Source of the DNA: Breoghania sp037026715
Lineage (GTDB): Bacteria; Pseudomonadota; Alphaproteobacteria; Rhizobiales; Stappiaceae
Assembly (NCBI RefSeq): GCF_037026715.1
Contig: NZ_JBANCG010000006.1
Span: 310,001-374,000 of the forward strand
Direction: 5' to 3'
Length of the DNA stretch: 64,000 nucleotides
Shown: positions 24,981-34,417 of the stretch, piece after piece
How the letters are laid out: every line of letters starts with the position of its first letter
How positions within the stretch are numbered: position 1 is the stretch's first letter
The notes under the pieces: generated by a model
What the model was told of the DNA's origin: nothing
The model's input: the letters and a program-made list of their open reading frames with translations, nothing else
The model's database searches: none
Position numbers and translations under genes: made by a program

Positions 24981-26204
24981 TCACGCCTTGCCGATGATGT
25001 CCTTCCGCGGGATGAAGAGGGTGAAGCGCGTACCGACCTCGGGCTCGGTGTCGACGTCGATCTTCCAGTTCATGCTCTGGACGGCGCGCGCGACGATCGC
25101 AAGGCCGATCCCGGTTCCGTCCGCCACGTCGCGCCCGTGCAGCCGGGTGAAGGGCTCGAAAATCCTCGACTTCAGTTCCGGGTCGAAGCCGAGACCGTTG
25201 TCGGCCACGGTGATCGTCCGTCCCTCGGGGCTCGACTGCGATGTTACCCGTATCGCCGGGCTTCGGCTCTGCGGCACGTATTTGACCGCGTTGCCGATGA
25301 TGTTCTGAAAGATCTGGCGCACCAGTAGCGGGTCCGCATGTGCGGTCAGTCCCTCAACCTCGATGTCGAGCGTGCCGGCGCGCGCCGCGATCTGTTGCTC
25401 GAAAAGCTCCGCCACTTCCTGCACCGCGGCCACCATGTCCAAAGGCGTCCGGGCGGGTTCGTACTGGCTCATCTTGGAAAAGCGCAGAAGGTCGCCCACC
25501 ATCGTGCGGGCGCGCGCGGACATTGCCTGCAGGCGCTGCGAGGTGCGCAGCGTTTCCTCCCTGTCGTCCTTCGCGACGGCCTGTTCCAGAACGTCAGTGT
25601 AGACCGCGATCTTGCGCAACGGTTCCTGCAGGTCGTGCGAGGCGATGTGGGCGAAGCGGCGCAGGCTTTCGTTGGCTTGCTCCAGTTCGCCGGCCTTGGC
25701 CTCCATTTCCTGGGCACGGGCCTTCATGTGCTCGCGCAACTGGTCCTGCAGCCGGATCAGATCGCGATTGGTGCGGCTGTGGCGTTCCACCTCGTCGACG
25801 AGCTGGAGGTTCGCTTCGCGCAGCATTGCGGGACTGGGCAGTTGCAGCGCCCGCGGAATGACGAAATAGAGGGCGACGACAGTTGCCATGGAGATGAGGG
25901 CGTTCAGCGCCTTCACCAGTCCTTCCAGTCCGTAGATGGGGTCCCACAGGGTGATCATCGCGAGCAGATGGGTTGCCCCGCAGGCGAGAATGAAGGCTGC
26001 GAACAGGCTGAAGATGCCCTTGTGGGCCAGGTCCCTGCGCTTCTTCACGAAGTAGACCATGCCAACGGGAATCAGAACGTAACTGAGGAATGTCAGTCCG
26101 TCGGACAGCGCGTGCAGGGCGATCAGGTCACCGCGCCAGGTAAGGCAGTAGCCATGCGCCATGAACGATGTGGTCTGGAAGAAATTCTCCAAGTTGCCAA
26201 GCAT
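24981..26204 (-). CDS. Histidine kinase with ethylene-receptor-like (ETR1-type) sensor domain
   Basis: This 407-residue kinase has three N-terminal membrane helices (about 30-54, 62-86, 96-116), a coiled coil (about 125-185), a HisKA domain with the H box IASHDLQEPLRK (His190) and an HATPase with NIIGNAVKY, DNGLGF and GTGIGL. The membrane part matches the ethylene-binding domain of ETR1. Asp35, Tyr42, Ile45, Pro46, Ile72, Cys75 and His79 correspond to ETR1 Asp25, Tyr32, Ile35, Pro36, Ile62, Cys65 and His69, at a constant offset of ten. In ETR1 the Cys and His hold the copper cofactor. The start is ATG 26202-26204, with GGAGGAG eight bases upstream. A Rcp1-like response regulator lies about 500 bases upstream on the same strand. 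Binding of ethylene is inferred. Confidence 0.9.
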   Translation of the reverse strand: MLGNLENFFQTTSFMAHGYCLTWRGDLIALHALSDGLTFLSYVLIPVGMVYFVKKRRDLAHKGIFSLFAAFILACGATHLLAMITLWDPIYGLEGLVKALNALISMATVVALYFVIPRALQLPSPAMLREANLQLVDEVERHSRTNRDLIRLQDQLREHMKARAQEMEAKAGELEQANESLRRFAHIASHDLQEPLRKIAVYTDVLEQAVAKDDREETLRTSQRLQAMSARARTMVGDLLRFSKMSQYEPARTPLDMVAAVQEVAELFEQQIAARAGTLDIEVEGLTAHADPLLVRQIFQNIIGNAVKYVPQSRSPAIRVTSQSSPEGRTITVADNGLGFDPELKSRIFEPFTRLHGRDVADGTGIGLAIVARAVQSMNWKIDVDTEPEVGTRFTLFIPRKDIIGKA

Positions 26205-26704
26205 GACCGCGGCTCCTCCTCCGCCGGTCTCCGTCCGCCGTATCGCGACACTGCATCCCCCGCACGACCTGCACGATGTTCGGCACGCCATGACATGCTG
26301 CGTGAGGTGATCCGTATTGCGGCCGGATCACGGTTTGTCCGGGGATGACGGCCCGAAGACAGAAAGTGGTCAGAGCATGCACGGTGAGCCCGATCGGCAA
26401 TGCTGTTGCCGCCCGAGCCGCAAACGTGTCCGCTCATATTCCGATGATGGGAGTGTATCCGCGCAAACGGCCGCGTGTCGATAAGGGGAGATTCCAAAGT
26501 CCCGCCGTCTGAGGCAATGGACACGAGGGTTCACAAACCTGATGCCTGTTGCGCTCAGGATTGTTCAGGATTTTTCAGGACCGCGACAGGCGCCTGGCAT
26601 CGTTTGCGACCCGATTTGCTGCCGACGCTTTCGCAAGCGCCACCGCACCTGTCGGCCGGCGTTGCCCTCATTCCGCCTGAGAACCCGCTTGGGGCAGGCG
26701 ATCG
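26205..26704. other. Gap between response regulator and ethylene-receptor-like kinase
   Basis: I find no gene with a ribosome binding site and normal codon use on either strand. The region presumably carries a separate promoter for the kinase and the 3' end of the response regulator transcript. Confidence 0.4.
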
Positions 26705-27136
26705 TCAGCTTATGTTCAGCAGGCGGGAGACGAGATCCGACATTTCCTGCAAGCTGTTCGGCTTGACGCACACGGACTTCGCACCCCGCGCCAGAGCCGC
26801 CTGATGGGTGTCGGGATCAGACGCGGTGGTGATCACGACGACCTCGACCTTGTCGAGGATCTCCTGCGCCATGCAATATTGCAGCACATCCAGCCCATTG
26901 ACGCCCGGCATGTTGAGATCGAGAAAGATCTTGTCGGGCAGGGCATTGTCCATGAGACCACGATCAATTTCCCCGAGCGCCTCCGAACCGGACAGGATGA
27001 AGGTAAGGTCAAGATTGACCCGCGCAGATTCCTGTAACCTGACGAGTGCTTTCTTCATCAGATAGATGTCATCTTCATCGTCATCGACGATCATGACCTT
27101 GTTTTGATCAATAAATTCTTTTTTTGCGGGTAGCAT
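26705..27136 (-). CDS. Rcp1-like single-domain response regulator
   Basis: This 143-residue receiver without an output domain is of the type that pairs with phytochrome- and ETR-like kinases in bacteria (Rcp1 family). The acidic pocket is VDDDEDD (18-23), the phosphoacceptor is Asp73 in FLDLNMPGVNG, followed by VITTAS and CVKPN. The Rcp1 group typically has the long loop seen here between the first helix and the third strand. I start at ATG 27134-27136 (MLPAKKEF), with GGGGGG about 11 bases upstream. A start 15 codons earlier is possible. The AT-rich region upstream should hold its promoter. It probably takes phosphate from the kinase at 24981-26204. Confidence 0.88.
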   Translation of the reverse strand: MLPAKKEFIDQNKVMIVDDDEDDIYLMKKALVRLQESARVNLDLTFILSGSEALGEIDRGLMDNALPDKIFLDLNMPGVNGLDVLQYCMAQEILDKVEVVVITTASDPDTHQAALARGAKSVCVKPNSLQEMSDLVSRLLNIS

Positions 27137-27317
27137 ATCCGAGCTATCCCCCCGTATTCCGCGACAAAAAACACATTCCATGTCGCGGCGGATTTCTCAT
27201 GTGATTTTGATACAAAGAAGATCGCATCTTTCTTTCAATATTGAATAAAGTGAACCTAACGTCAACAAAGAAAATACTATAATTTCAATCGAAAAAAATA
27301 ACAATGTTGTTTTTTAT
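27137..27317. promoter_or_regulatory. AT-rich region upstream of the response regulator
   Basis: This stretch is the most AT-rich in the window (for example around 27230-27310) and lies directly before the response regulator start, after the end of the ABC permease gene. It likely contains the promoter. I cannot name a factor. Confidence 0.45.
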
Positions 27318-28075
27318 CTATGCTTTAAGGCGCCAGCCGGTGTGAAAGATCCACCAGATTGCGGTCAGGCAGATCGCGAGGAATACGCCAGTCATGGTAA
27401 GCGAGATCCAGACCGAGACGTCGGCCACCCCGTAGAAGCTCCAGCGGAAGCCGGACACCAGATACACGACCGGATTGAACAGCGTCGCGGTGCGCCAGAA
27501 GGGCGGCAGCATGTCGATGGAATAGAAGCTGCCGCCGAGAAAGGTGAGTGGCGTCACGATCAGAAGCGGCACGAGCTGCAGCTTCTCGAAGTTGTCGGCC
27601 CAGATGCCGATGATGAAGCCGAAGAGCGAGAACGTCACGGCGGTCAGGACCAGGAAGGTGAGCATGACGAAGGGGTGCTCGATCCTGAGCGGAACGAACA
27701 GGCTAGCCGTCGCCAGGATGATCAGCCCCAGCATGATCGACTTGGTTGCAGCTGCTCCCACATAGGCGATCACCACCTCGACAAACGAGACGGGGGCCGA
27801 CAGCACCTCGTAGATGGTGCCGACGAACTTCGGGAAATAGATGCCGAAGGCGGCGTTGGTCAGGCTCTGGGTCAGCAGCGAGAGCATGATCAGGCCCGGC
27901 ACGATGAAGGCGCCGTAGGAGACGCCGTTGATCTCGTCGATACGCGAACCGATCGCCGCGCCGAAGACGACGAAGTACAGCGATGTGGAGATGACCGGCG
28001 AGACGACGCTTTGCAGCAGCGTGCGGAAGGCGCGGGCCATCTCATAGGTGTAGATCGCGCGCACGGCGTAAAAGT

Positions 28076-28079
<4 letters not shown>
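27318..28079 (-). CDS. ABC-2 type transporter permease (YadH-like)
   Basis: This 253-residue membrane protein has six hydrophobic segments and the ABC-2 exporter pattern: FRTLLQSVVSPVIS near the N-terminus, LVPLLIVTPLTFLGGSFY and LFNPVVYLVSGFRW. It resembles the YadH/NodJ group, which exports lipids, polysaccharides or drugs. Its ATG overlaps the end of the upstream ATPase gene by four bases (ATGA), so the two are translated together. The substrate cannot be inferred. Confidence 0.92.
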
Positions 28080-29002
<923 letters not shown>

Positions 29003-29149
29003 GGATGCCTTGGGTGGGGTCGGGAATGTGCGGGCACGGGGCGCTCAATCGGGGTGTCCAGTCGGATTACCCCGTGTCGTCAGGGCACATTTGGGGTTGT
29101 CGTTTCGAAAGGCAAGGACCGGCCCGACAATTCTGGAACAACGGGTCCG

Positions 29150-29710
29150 TTATTCGCTGGCAAGGCGCAGGAACAGGACCTTGCTGTCGCCGGCCGCGCG
29201 TTCGTCGAGCGGCGTAAATCCGGACGGGGTCTCCACAACCGCGTCGGCGGCCTCCTCCAGCACGCACAAGGCGCCGGGCTTCAGCCATCCGCCGGCCTTC
29301 GCGCTTGCCAGCGCCTTCTCGCCCAGCCCCTTGCGATAGGGAGGATCGAGAAAGACGAGATCGAACGGCTCGATCGTGCCGGCATCGCCGAGCCTGGTCG
29401 CGTCGCGACGGAAGATCTTGGTGACGCCGGTCAGCCCCATCGTCTCCACGTTGCGCCGGATAAGGCCGCGCGGCTCCACCGCATCCTCGATGAACACACA
29501 GGCCCGCGCCCCGCGGCTCAGCGCTTCCAGCCCGAGCGCGCCGGTGCCGGCGAAGAGATCGAGCACGCGGGCGTCGACCACGGCGTCATCGTGGCCGTGG
29601 GCGAGAATGTTGAAGATGGTCTCGCGCAGCCGGTCGGACGTTGGGCGTGTGCCCTCGCCCTTGGGCGTTGCGAGATGGGTGCCGCGAAAGCGGCCCGAAA
29701 CGATGCGCAT
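29150..29710 (-). CDS. rsmD: 16S rRNA m2G966 methyltransferase
   Basis: RsmD methylates G966 of 16S rRNA with S-adenosylmethionine. The 186-residue protein has the N-terminal MRIVSGRFRGTHL, the cofactor motif VLDLFAGTGALGLEALSRGA and the catalytic FLDPPY. These match the family closely in order and spacing. It lies 12 bases downstream of the pseudouridine synthase gene, and the two rRNA modification genes form an operon, as in many alphaproteobacteria. Confidence 0.95.
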   Translation of the reverse strand: MRIVSGRFRGTHLATPKGEGTRPTSDRLRETIFNILAHGHDDAVVDARVLDLFAGTGALGLEALSRGARACVFIEDAVEPRGLIRRNVETMGLTGVTKIFRRDATRLGDAGTIEPFDLVFLDPPYRKGLGEKALASAKAGGWLKPGALCVLEEAADAVVETPSGFTPLDERAAGDSKVLFLRLASE

Positions 29711-29722
29711 GGGACGTCGGCC

Positions 29723-30928
29723 TTACGATTTCGGCGGCCGCGAACGCGGTCCCCGGCTTCCCGGTTTCGGGCTTCCCGCCCCACGCGATCCGGTGCCCTT
29801 GCCGGCAGATCCCTCGCGTGCCGGCCCCCTTCCGGTCGGTCCGCGTCCGCCAGTGCCACCGGGCCGCGCATTTGCAGGAAGCCGGCTGCCGGCCCCTTGC
29901 CCCTTCGCAGACGCCGCCGTTTCGGTTTCAGGTTTCGAGCGGAGAGCGGGCTTCGTTCCGGCTGCCTTGTGCTTCGGATGGGCCTTGGCGTGCGCCTGCT
30001 CGCCCTGTTTGGCGCTGATCCAGCCGGGCTCGGTCTTGCGCGGCTTGCCGCCGGCCTTCTTCGCGGTCTTCGCGCCGGCGGCCTGTTTCTTCTGGTCCTG
30101 TGCGCGCTGGTTGACCGGCGCTTCGAAGTCGGCGCCTGCCTCGCGCGCGAGCTTGTCGCCGAGCTGGTCGCGCAGCACGCGTCCGCGGATCTCGCGCACC
30201 GTGCCTTCCGGCAAGTCAGCGAGCTGGAAGGGGCCGAAGGAAATGCGGATGAGGCGGTTCACCGAGAGCCCGAGATGTTCCAGAACGCGCTTGACCTCGC
30301 GGTTCTTGCCCTCGCGCAGGCCCAGCGTCAGCCACATGTTGGAGCCCTGCTCGCGGTCGACCTCGGCCTCGATCGCGCCGTAGAAGACGCCGTCGATGGC
30401 GATGCCATTCTTCAGCGCGTCGAGATCCGCCTGGGTCACCTTGCCGTGGGCGCGCACGCGGTAGCGGCGCAGCCAGCCTGTTGCGGGAAGTTCCAGAACG
30501 CGGGCAAGCCCGCCGTCGTTGGTCAGCAGCAGCAGGCCTTCGGTGTTGATGTCGAGCCGGCCGACGGAAATGACGCGCGGCAGATCCTTCGGCAGCCGCT
30601 GGAAAACGGTCGGCCGGCCTTCCGGATCGCGCGATGTGGTGACGAAGCCCTTGGGCTTGTTGAAGAGCCACAACCGCGTGCGCTCGCGCGTCGGCAGGGC
30701 CTTGCCGTCCACCATCACAGTGTCCCGCGCGGTCACGGTGACGGCGGGGGTGGTGAGGGTGCGTCCGTTGAGTTCGACGCGGCCGGCGGCGATCCAGCCT
30801 TCCGCCTCGCGCCGCGAGCAAAGCCCTGCGCGCGCCATCACCTTGGCGATGCGCTCGCCCTTGTCCGCGTCCGGGTCGGCATCGGTATCCTTGTCCGCAG
30901 CCGTCGATTTCGATGTGTCTTTCACCAT
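29723..30928 (-). CDS. rRNA pseudouridine synthase, RluB-like, with long basic tail
   Basis: This 401-residue protein has an S4 RNA-binding domain at about 24-70 (RIAKVMARAGLCSRREAE) and an RsuA/RluB-type synthase domain with catalytic Asp126 in VGRLDINTEG, followed by LLLLTNDGG. The family ends near residue 265. Beyond it lies a Lys/Gly/Arg/Pro-rich tail of about 135 residues that is surely disordered and may bind RNA. Alphaproteobacterial RluB homologues often have such tails. The start is ATG 30926-30928 (MVKDTSKS). The frame is open 29 codons further with no similarity. Position 2605 of 23S rRNA is the expected target by analogy. It is divergent from tadA. Confidence 0.93.
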   Translation of the reverse strand: MVKDTSKSTAADKDTDADPDADKGERIAKVMARAGLCSRREAEGWIAAGRVELNGRTLTTPAVTVTARDTVMVDGKALPTRERTRLWLFNKPKGFVTTSRDPEGRPTVFQRLPKDLPRVISVGRLDINTEGLLLLTNDGGLARVLELPATGWLRRYRVRAHGKVTQADLDALKNGIAIDGVFYGAIEAEVDREQGSNMWLTLGLREGKNREVKRVLEHLGLSVNRLIRISFGPFQLADLPEGTVREIRGRVLRDQLGDKLAREAGADFEAPVNQRAQDQKKQAAGAKTAKKAGGKPRKTEPGWISAKQGEQAHAKAHPKHKAAGTKPALRSKPETETAASAKGQGAGSRLPANARPGGTGGRGPTGRGPAREGSAGKGTGSRGAGSPKPGSRGPRSRPPKS

Positions 30929-31062
30929 GGTGCGGGTGATAGCAGAGGTCGCGCGCGGCGGAAACGAAATAGCGCTCGCGTGAGGGAAAATGCGGGGAGA
31001 TACGGGAAAGGGCAAAATTCCCCGTCTTCTAAAATTGGCCGCTTGCCGCTAGCGTGCCGGCC

Positions 31063-31512
31063 ATGACGAGATCCTCTTCCTTCATGGACGCCGCGTTCGC
31101 GCAGGCGGAAGCGGCGGCAGCGCGCGGCGAGGTGCCCGTAGGGGCGGTGATCGTGCGCGATGGCGAAATTCTCGCGGCGGCGGGCAATCGGACGCTTTCC
31201 GACAACGATCCTACCGCGCATGCCGAGGTTCTCGTCATTCGCGAGGCTGCGGCAAGGCTGAGTTCGCAGCGGCTCGGCGACTGCGATCTCTACGTGACGC
31301 TGGAGCCTTGCGCCATGTGCGCGGCCGCGATCTCGTTCGCCCGCATCAGGCGGCTTTATTTCGGTGCTGGCGATCCCAAGGGCGGGGCCGTGGAGCACGG
31401 CCCGCGCTTTTTCGCGCAGGCCACCTGCCACCACGCGCCGGAGGTCTATTCCGGCATCGGAGAGAAGCAGGCGGCAGATCTGCTGAAGGGATTTTTTCGC
31501 GACAGGCGGTGA
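31063..31512 (+). CDS. tadA: tRNA-specific adenosine deaminase TadA
   Basis: TadA converts A34 of tRNA-Arg(ACG) to inosine. The 149-residue protein has the deaminase zinc site: His53 and the proton-shuttling Glu55 in TAHAEVLVI, and Cys83 and Cys86 in EPCAMCAAA. EVPVGAVIV and NRTLSDNDPTAH are typical of TadA. I start at ATG 31063 (MTRSSSF); a GTG three codons earlier is possible. It is divergent from the rRNA pseudouridine synthase gene, a common neighbour in this order. Confidence 0.95.
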   Translation: MTRSSSFMDAAFAQAEAAAARGEVPVGAVIVRDGEILAAAGNRTLSDNDPTAHAEVLVIREAAARLSSQRLGDCDLYVTLEPCAMCAAAISFARIRRLYFGAGDPKGGAVEHGPRFFAQATCHHAPEVYSGIGEKQAADLLKGFFRDRR

Positions 31513-31540
31513 GAGCGGGTCTGAATTCGCGCCCGTGTGT

Positions 31541-31900
31541 CTAGCGCGCGAAGCCGCCGATCTCGCTCAGAAACGTCGCGTTAAGGCGTTTGAGCGCGGC
31601 GCTGGCTTCCTCGTTCGGCGTGCCGTAGACGGTCATGCGCGTCGGCCGGGCGAGTTCCATGAAGCGGGCTGCGAACTTCGTGCCGAAATTGTTGAGATGC
31701 GTCATCGTGGCCGCTGAGTCGGCATAGCGTTCGGAGATATGGACGCTCGTCTCCGCCTCGTCGATGTACCACTCGTAGATGAGCGCGCCCGGCTCGTCGG
31801 CCCTGGTCGCCTCCACCATCTCGCGCATCAGCGCCTTGAAGTCCTCCGCCGCGCCGTCCTTCAGCGCCAGTTCCAGCATCCAGTGAACGTGCTCGCTCAT
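31541..31900 (-). CDS. Antibiotic biosynthesis monooxygenase (ABM) domain protein
   Basis: This 119-residue protein has the dimeric ABM ferredoxin-like fold. Evidence is the pattern ELALKDGAAEDFKALMREMV at the start, then EPGALIYEWYIDE and HISERYADSAATMTHLNNF. Members include quinol monooxygenases and many proteins of unknown role, and no cofactor is needed. I start at ATG 31898-31900, with GGGGGAG six bases upstream. It lies downstream of ubiA on the same strand, about 70 bases away. A role in quinone metabolism is suggested only by that neighbour. Confidence 0.8.
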   Translation of the reverse strand: MSEHVHWMLELALKDGAAEDFKALMREMVEATRADEPGALIYEWYIDEAETSVHISERYADSAATMTHLNNFGTKFAARFMELARPTRMTVYGTPNEEASAALKRLNATFLSEIGGFAR

Positions 31901-31967
31901 GTTCGTCTCCCCCCCGAGCTGCATTGGCCGAACCGTGTTGGCCGATCCGCAAGTATTGGCACAAATC

Positions 31968-32918
31968 TCAGAAATTGGCGATCAGTCCGTCCAGCACGAA
32001 GCCGATGAAGATGATCCAGCCATAGATGCGGTTGGAGCGGAAGAGCTTGAGGCACTGGTCGTTGTCGTCGATGTCGAGAACGATGATCTGCCAGATGAAA
32101 TGGACGGCACCGACAGCGAGGCCGAGGAAGGCGAGAGGACCGGCGTCGGCGAGCGTCGCCGCCAGCACGAAGAAGCCCGTCGCGCCGAGGTAAAGGACGG
32201 AAACGGCGGTCTCCGTCCAGCCGCCGAACAGGCGCGCAGTGGATTTAACCCCGATCAGCGCGTCGTCTTCCTTGTCCTGATGGGCGTAGATCGTGTCGTA
32301 GCCGATGGTCCATAGGATCCCGCCGGCATAAAGCGCCACCGGCGCCCAGGAGAGATGTCCGAAGACAGCGCTCCAGCCCACCAGCGCGCCCCAGTTGAAG
32401 GCAAGGCCCAGGACGGATTGCGGCCAGTAGGTGATCCGCTTCATGAATGGATAGACCGCCACCACGAAGAGCGAGCACAGGCCCAGCACGATGGTGTAGG
32501 TGTTGAATTGCAGCAGCACCACAAGGCCGGCCAGCGCCTGCAGGACCATGAAGACGACGGCCTGCACCGTGGACACCTGACCGGAGGGGATGGGGCGCGA
32601 GCGCGTGCGCTCGACCATGCCGTCGTAGTTGCGGTCGACGATGTCGTTGTAGGTGCAGCCGGCCCCGCGCATGGCGATCGCGCCGATCATGAAAAGCACG
32701 AGGTGCCAGATGTTCGGCAACATGTATCCGGCGGCTTCCGCCGCCAGCGCCGCCGACCACCAGCACGGCCACATCAGCAGCCACCAGCCGATCGGCCGGT
32801 CCCAGCGCGCAAGCCGTGCATAGGGCTTGAGCCAATCGGGGGCGAACCGGTCGACCCAGTTGCCGGAAACGGCGTCTGCGACGGCTTCCGTCACCGCGCC
32901 GGGAAATTGCATCTTCAT
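31968..32918 (-). CDS. ubiA: 4-hydroxybenzoate polyprenyltransferase
   Basis: UbiA attaches the polyprenyl tail to 4-hydroxybenzoate in ubiquinone synthesis at the inner membrane. The 316-residue protein has eight to nine helices and both Asp-rich motifs: NDIVDRNYD and DTIYAHQDKEDD. RTRSRPIPSG follows the first motif, as in the family. The second Met (MQFPG) is also possible as start. It is divergent from purD. Confidence 0.95.
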   Translation of the reverse strand: MKMQFPGAVTEAVADAVSGNWVDRFAPDWLKPYARLARWDRPIGWWLLMWPCWWSAALAAEAAGYMLPNIWHLVLFMIGAIAMRGAGCTYNDIVDRNYDGMVERTRSRPIPSGQVSTVQAVVFMVLQALAGLVVLLQFNTYTIVLGLCSLFVVAVYPFMKRITYWPQSVLGLAFNWGALVGWSAVFGHLSWAPVALYAGGILWTIGYDTIYAHQDKEDDALIGVKSTARLFGGWTETAVSVLYLGATGFFVLAATLADAGPLAFLGLAVGAVHFIWQIIVLDIDDNDQCLKLFRSNRIYGWIIFIGFVLDGLIANF

Positions 32919-33056
32919 GTCGATACCGCGCTGGGGGTGGCTGCTTGCTCCCTGAGTTCGCGCGGAACGGAGCCAAGGTCAAGAGCGGAACGGATTTGCC
33001 TGCGCGCGCCGGCATGCTAGACCCCGGCGACGACCTTCATCCGCGACGGGATCACC

Positions 33057-34334
33057 ATGAACGTTCTTCTCATTGGCTCCGGCGGGCGCGAACACGCGCT
33101 GGCCTGGGCGCTCGCCAAATCGCCGCTGATCGAGGCGCTTTACGCCGCTCCGGGGAATGCCGGCATCGACCGCGTGGCGACAAGCGCCGGCCTCGATGTC
33201 GCCGATCATGCGGCTGTCGTGGCATTCTGTCGGGAAAAGGCGATCGACCTCGTCGTTGTCGGCCCCGAGGCGCCGCTGGTGGCGGGCCTTGCCGACGATC
33301 TGGTCGCGGCCGGCATCAGGGTCTTCGGACCGAGCACGGCTGCCGCCCGGCTTGAGGGCTCCAAGGGCTTCACCAAGGATCTCTGCGCGAAATACGGCAT
33401 TCCGACCGGCGCCTACGGTCGCTTCACCGATGCGGCGAGCGCGGCGGCCTATGTACGCGACAAGGGCGCGCCCATCGTCGTCAAGGCGGACGGGCTGGCC
33501 GCCGGCAAGGGCGTCGTCGTCGCGATGACCGAAGAACAGGCGCTCGACGCGGTTGCGGCCTGCTTTGAGGGCAGCTTCGGAGACGCGGGCGCCGAAGTGG
33601 TGATCGAGGCGTTCCTCGACGGCGAGGAGGCGAGCTTCTTCGCGATCTGCGATGGCAAGACCGCACTGCCGCTTGCCACCGCGCAGGACCATAAGCGCGT
33701 CTTCGACGGCGACGAGGGCCCCAACACCGGCGGTATGGGCGCCTATTCGCCCGCTCCCGTCATGAGCGACGCGCTCGTCGCCCGTACCATGGCCGAGATC
33801 ATCGAGCCGACCCTGCGCGGCATGGCCGACATGGGCTGTCCCTTCACCGGCATCCTCTATGCCGGGCTGATGATCACCAAGGATGGTCCCGAACTGATCG
33901 AATACAATGTCCGCTTCGGCGATCCGGAATGCCAGGCGCTGATGATGCGGCTTGAAAGCGATCTGCTGGAGCTTCTTCTGGCCGCCGCGGACGGCAAGCT
34001 CGAAGGCAAGTCCGTGTCGTGGCGCAACGAAAGCGCGCTCTGCGTCGTGGTCGCGGCGAAGGGCTATCCGGGATCTTACGAGAAAGGCACGGAAATCCGC
34101 GGGCTCGATGCGGCGGCGTCCGATCCGGCGGTGGAGATCTTCCATGCCGGCACGAAGGCCGATGGTGACCGGATCCTCGCCAACGGCGGCCGGGTGCTCG
34201 GCGTCACCGCGCTGGGGACGACGGTTGCCGAGGCGCAAAAGCGGGCCTACCGCGCGGTCGATGCGATCGACTGGCCGGAAGGCTTTTGCCGGCGCGATAT
34301 CGGCTGGCGCGCGGTGGAGCGCGAACGCGGCTGA
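33057..34334 (+). CDS. purD: Phosphoribosylamine-glycine ligase
   Basis: PurD joins phosphoribosylamine and glycine with ATP, the second step of purine synthesis. The 425-residue ATP-grasp enzyme starts MNVLLIGSGGREHALAWAL. It also has GPEAPLVAGL, VKADGLAAGKGV, DHKRVFDGDEGPNTGGMGAY, and NVRFGDPECQ with metal-binding residues. All hallmark blocks are present at normal spacing. It appears to be a single-gene unit followed by a dehalogenase-like gene about 80 bases downstream. Confidence 0.97.
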   Translation: MNVLLIGSGGREHALAWALAKSPLIEALYAAPGNAGIDRVATSAGLDVADHAAVVAFCREKAIDLVVVGPEAPLVAGLADDLVAAGIRVFGPSTAAARLEGSKGFTKDLCAKYGIPTGAYGRFTDAASAAAYVRDKGAPIVVKADGLAAGKGVVVAMTEEQALDAVAACFEGSFGDAGAEVVIEAFLDGEEASFFAICDGKTALPLATAQDHKRVFDGDEGPNTGGMGAYSPAPVMSDALVARTMAEIIEPTLRGMADMGCPFTGILYAGLMITKDGPELIEYNVRFGDPECQALMMRLESDLLELLLAAADGKLEGKSVSWRNESALCVVVAAKGYPGSYEKGTEIRGLDAAASDPAVEIFHAGTKADGDRILANGGRVLGVTALGTTVAEAQKRAYRAVDAIDWPEGFCRRDIGWRAVERERG

Positions 34335-34417
34335 GCGTGCGCGTGTCGCCACCAATGCCGTATTGCAAGAACTGCCGGTAGCGGTCATCCTCGCGGCGAA
34401 CCTGCGAGGATGATCCG

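Noticed and set aside
27100..27120. FNR-like box near the response regulator start
   Set aside because: TTGATCAA lacks the four-base spacer of TTGAT-N4-ATCAA and lies inside the coding region.
27290..27317. Possible terminator of the ABC exporter operon
   Set aside because: The stem AACAA/TTGTT leaves too small a loop and is weak; T-runs here reflect general AT-richness.
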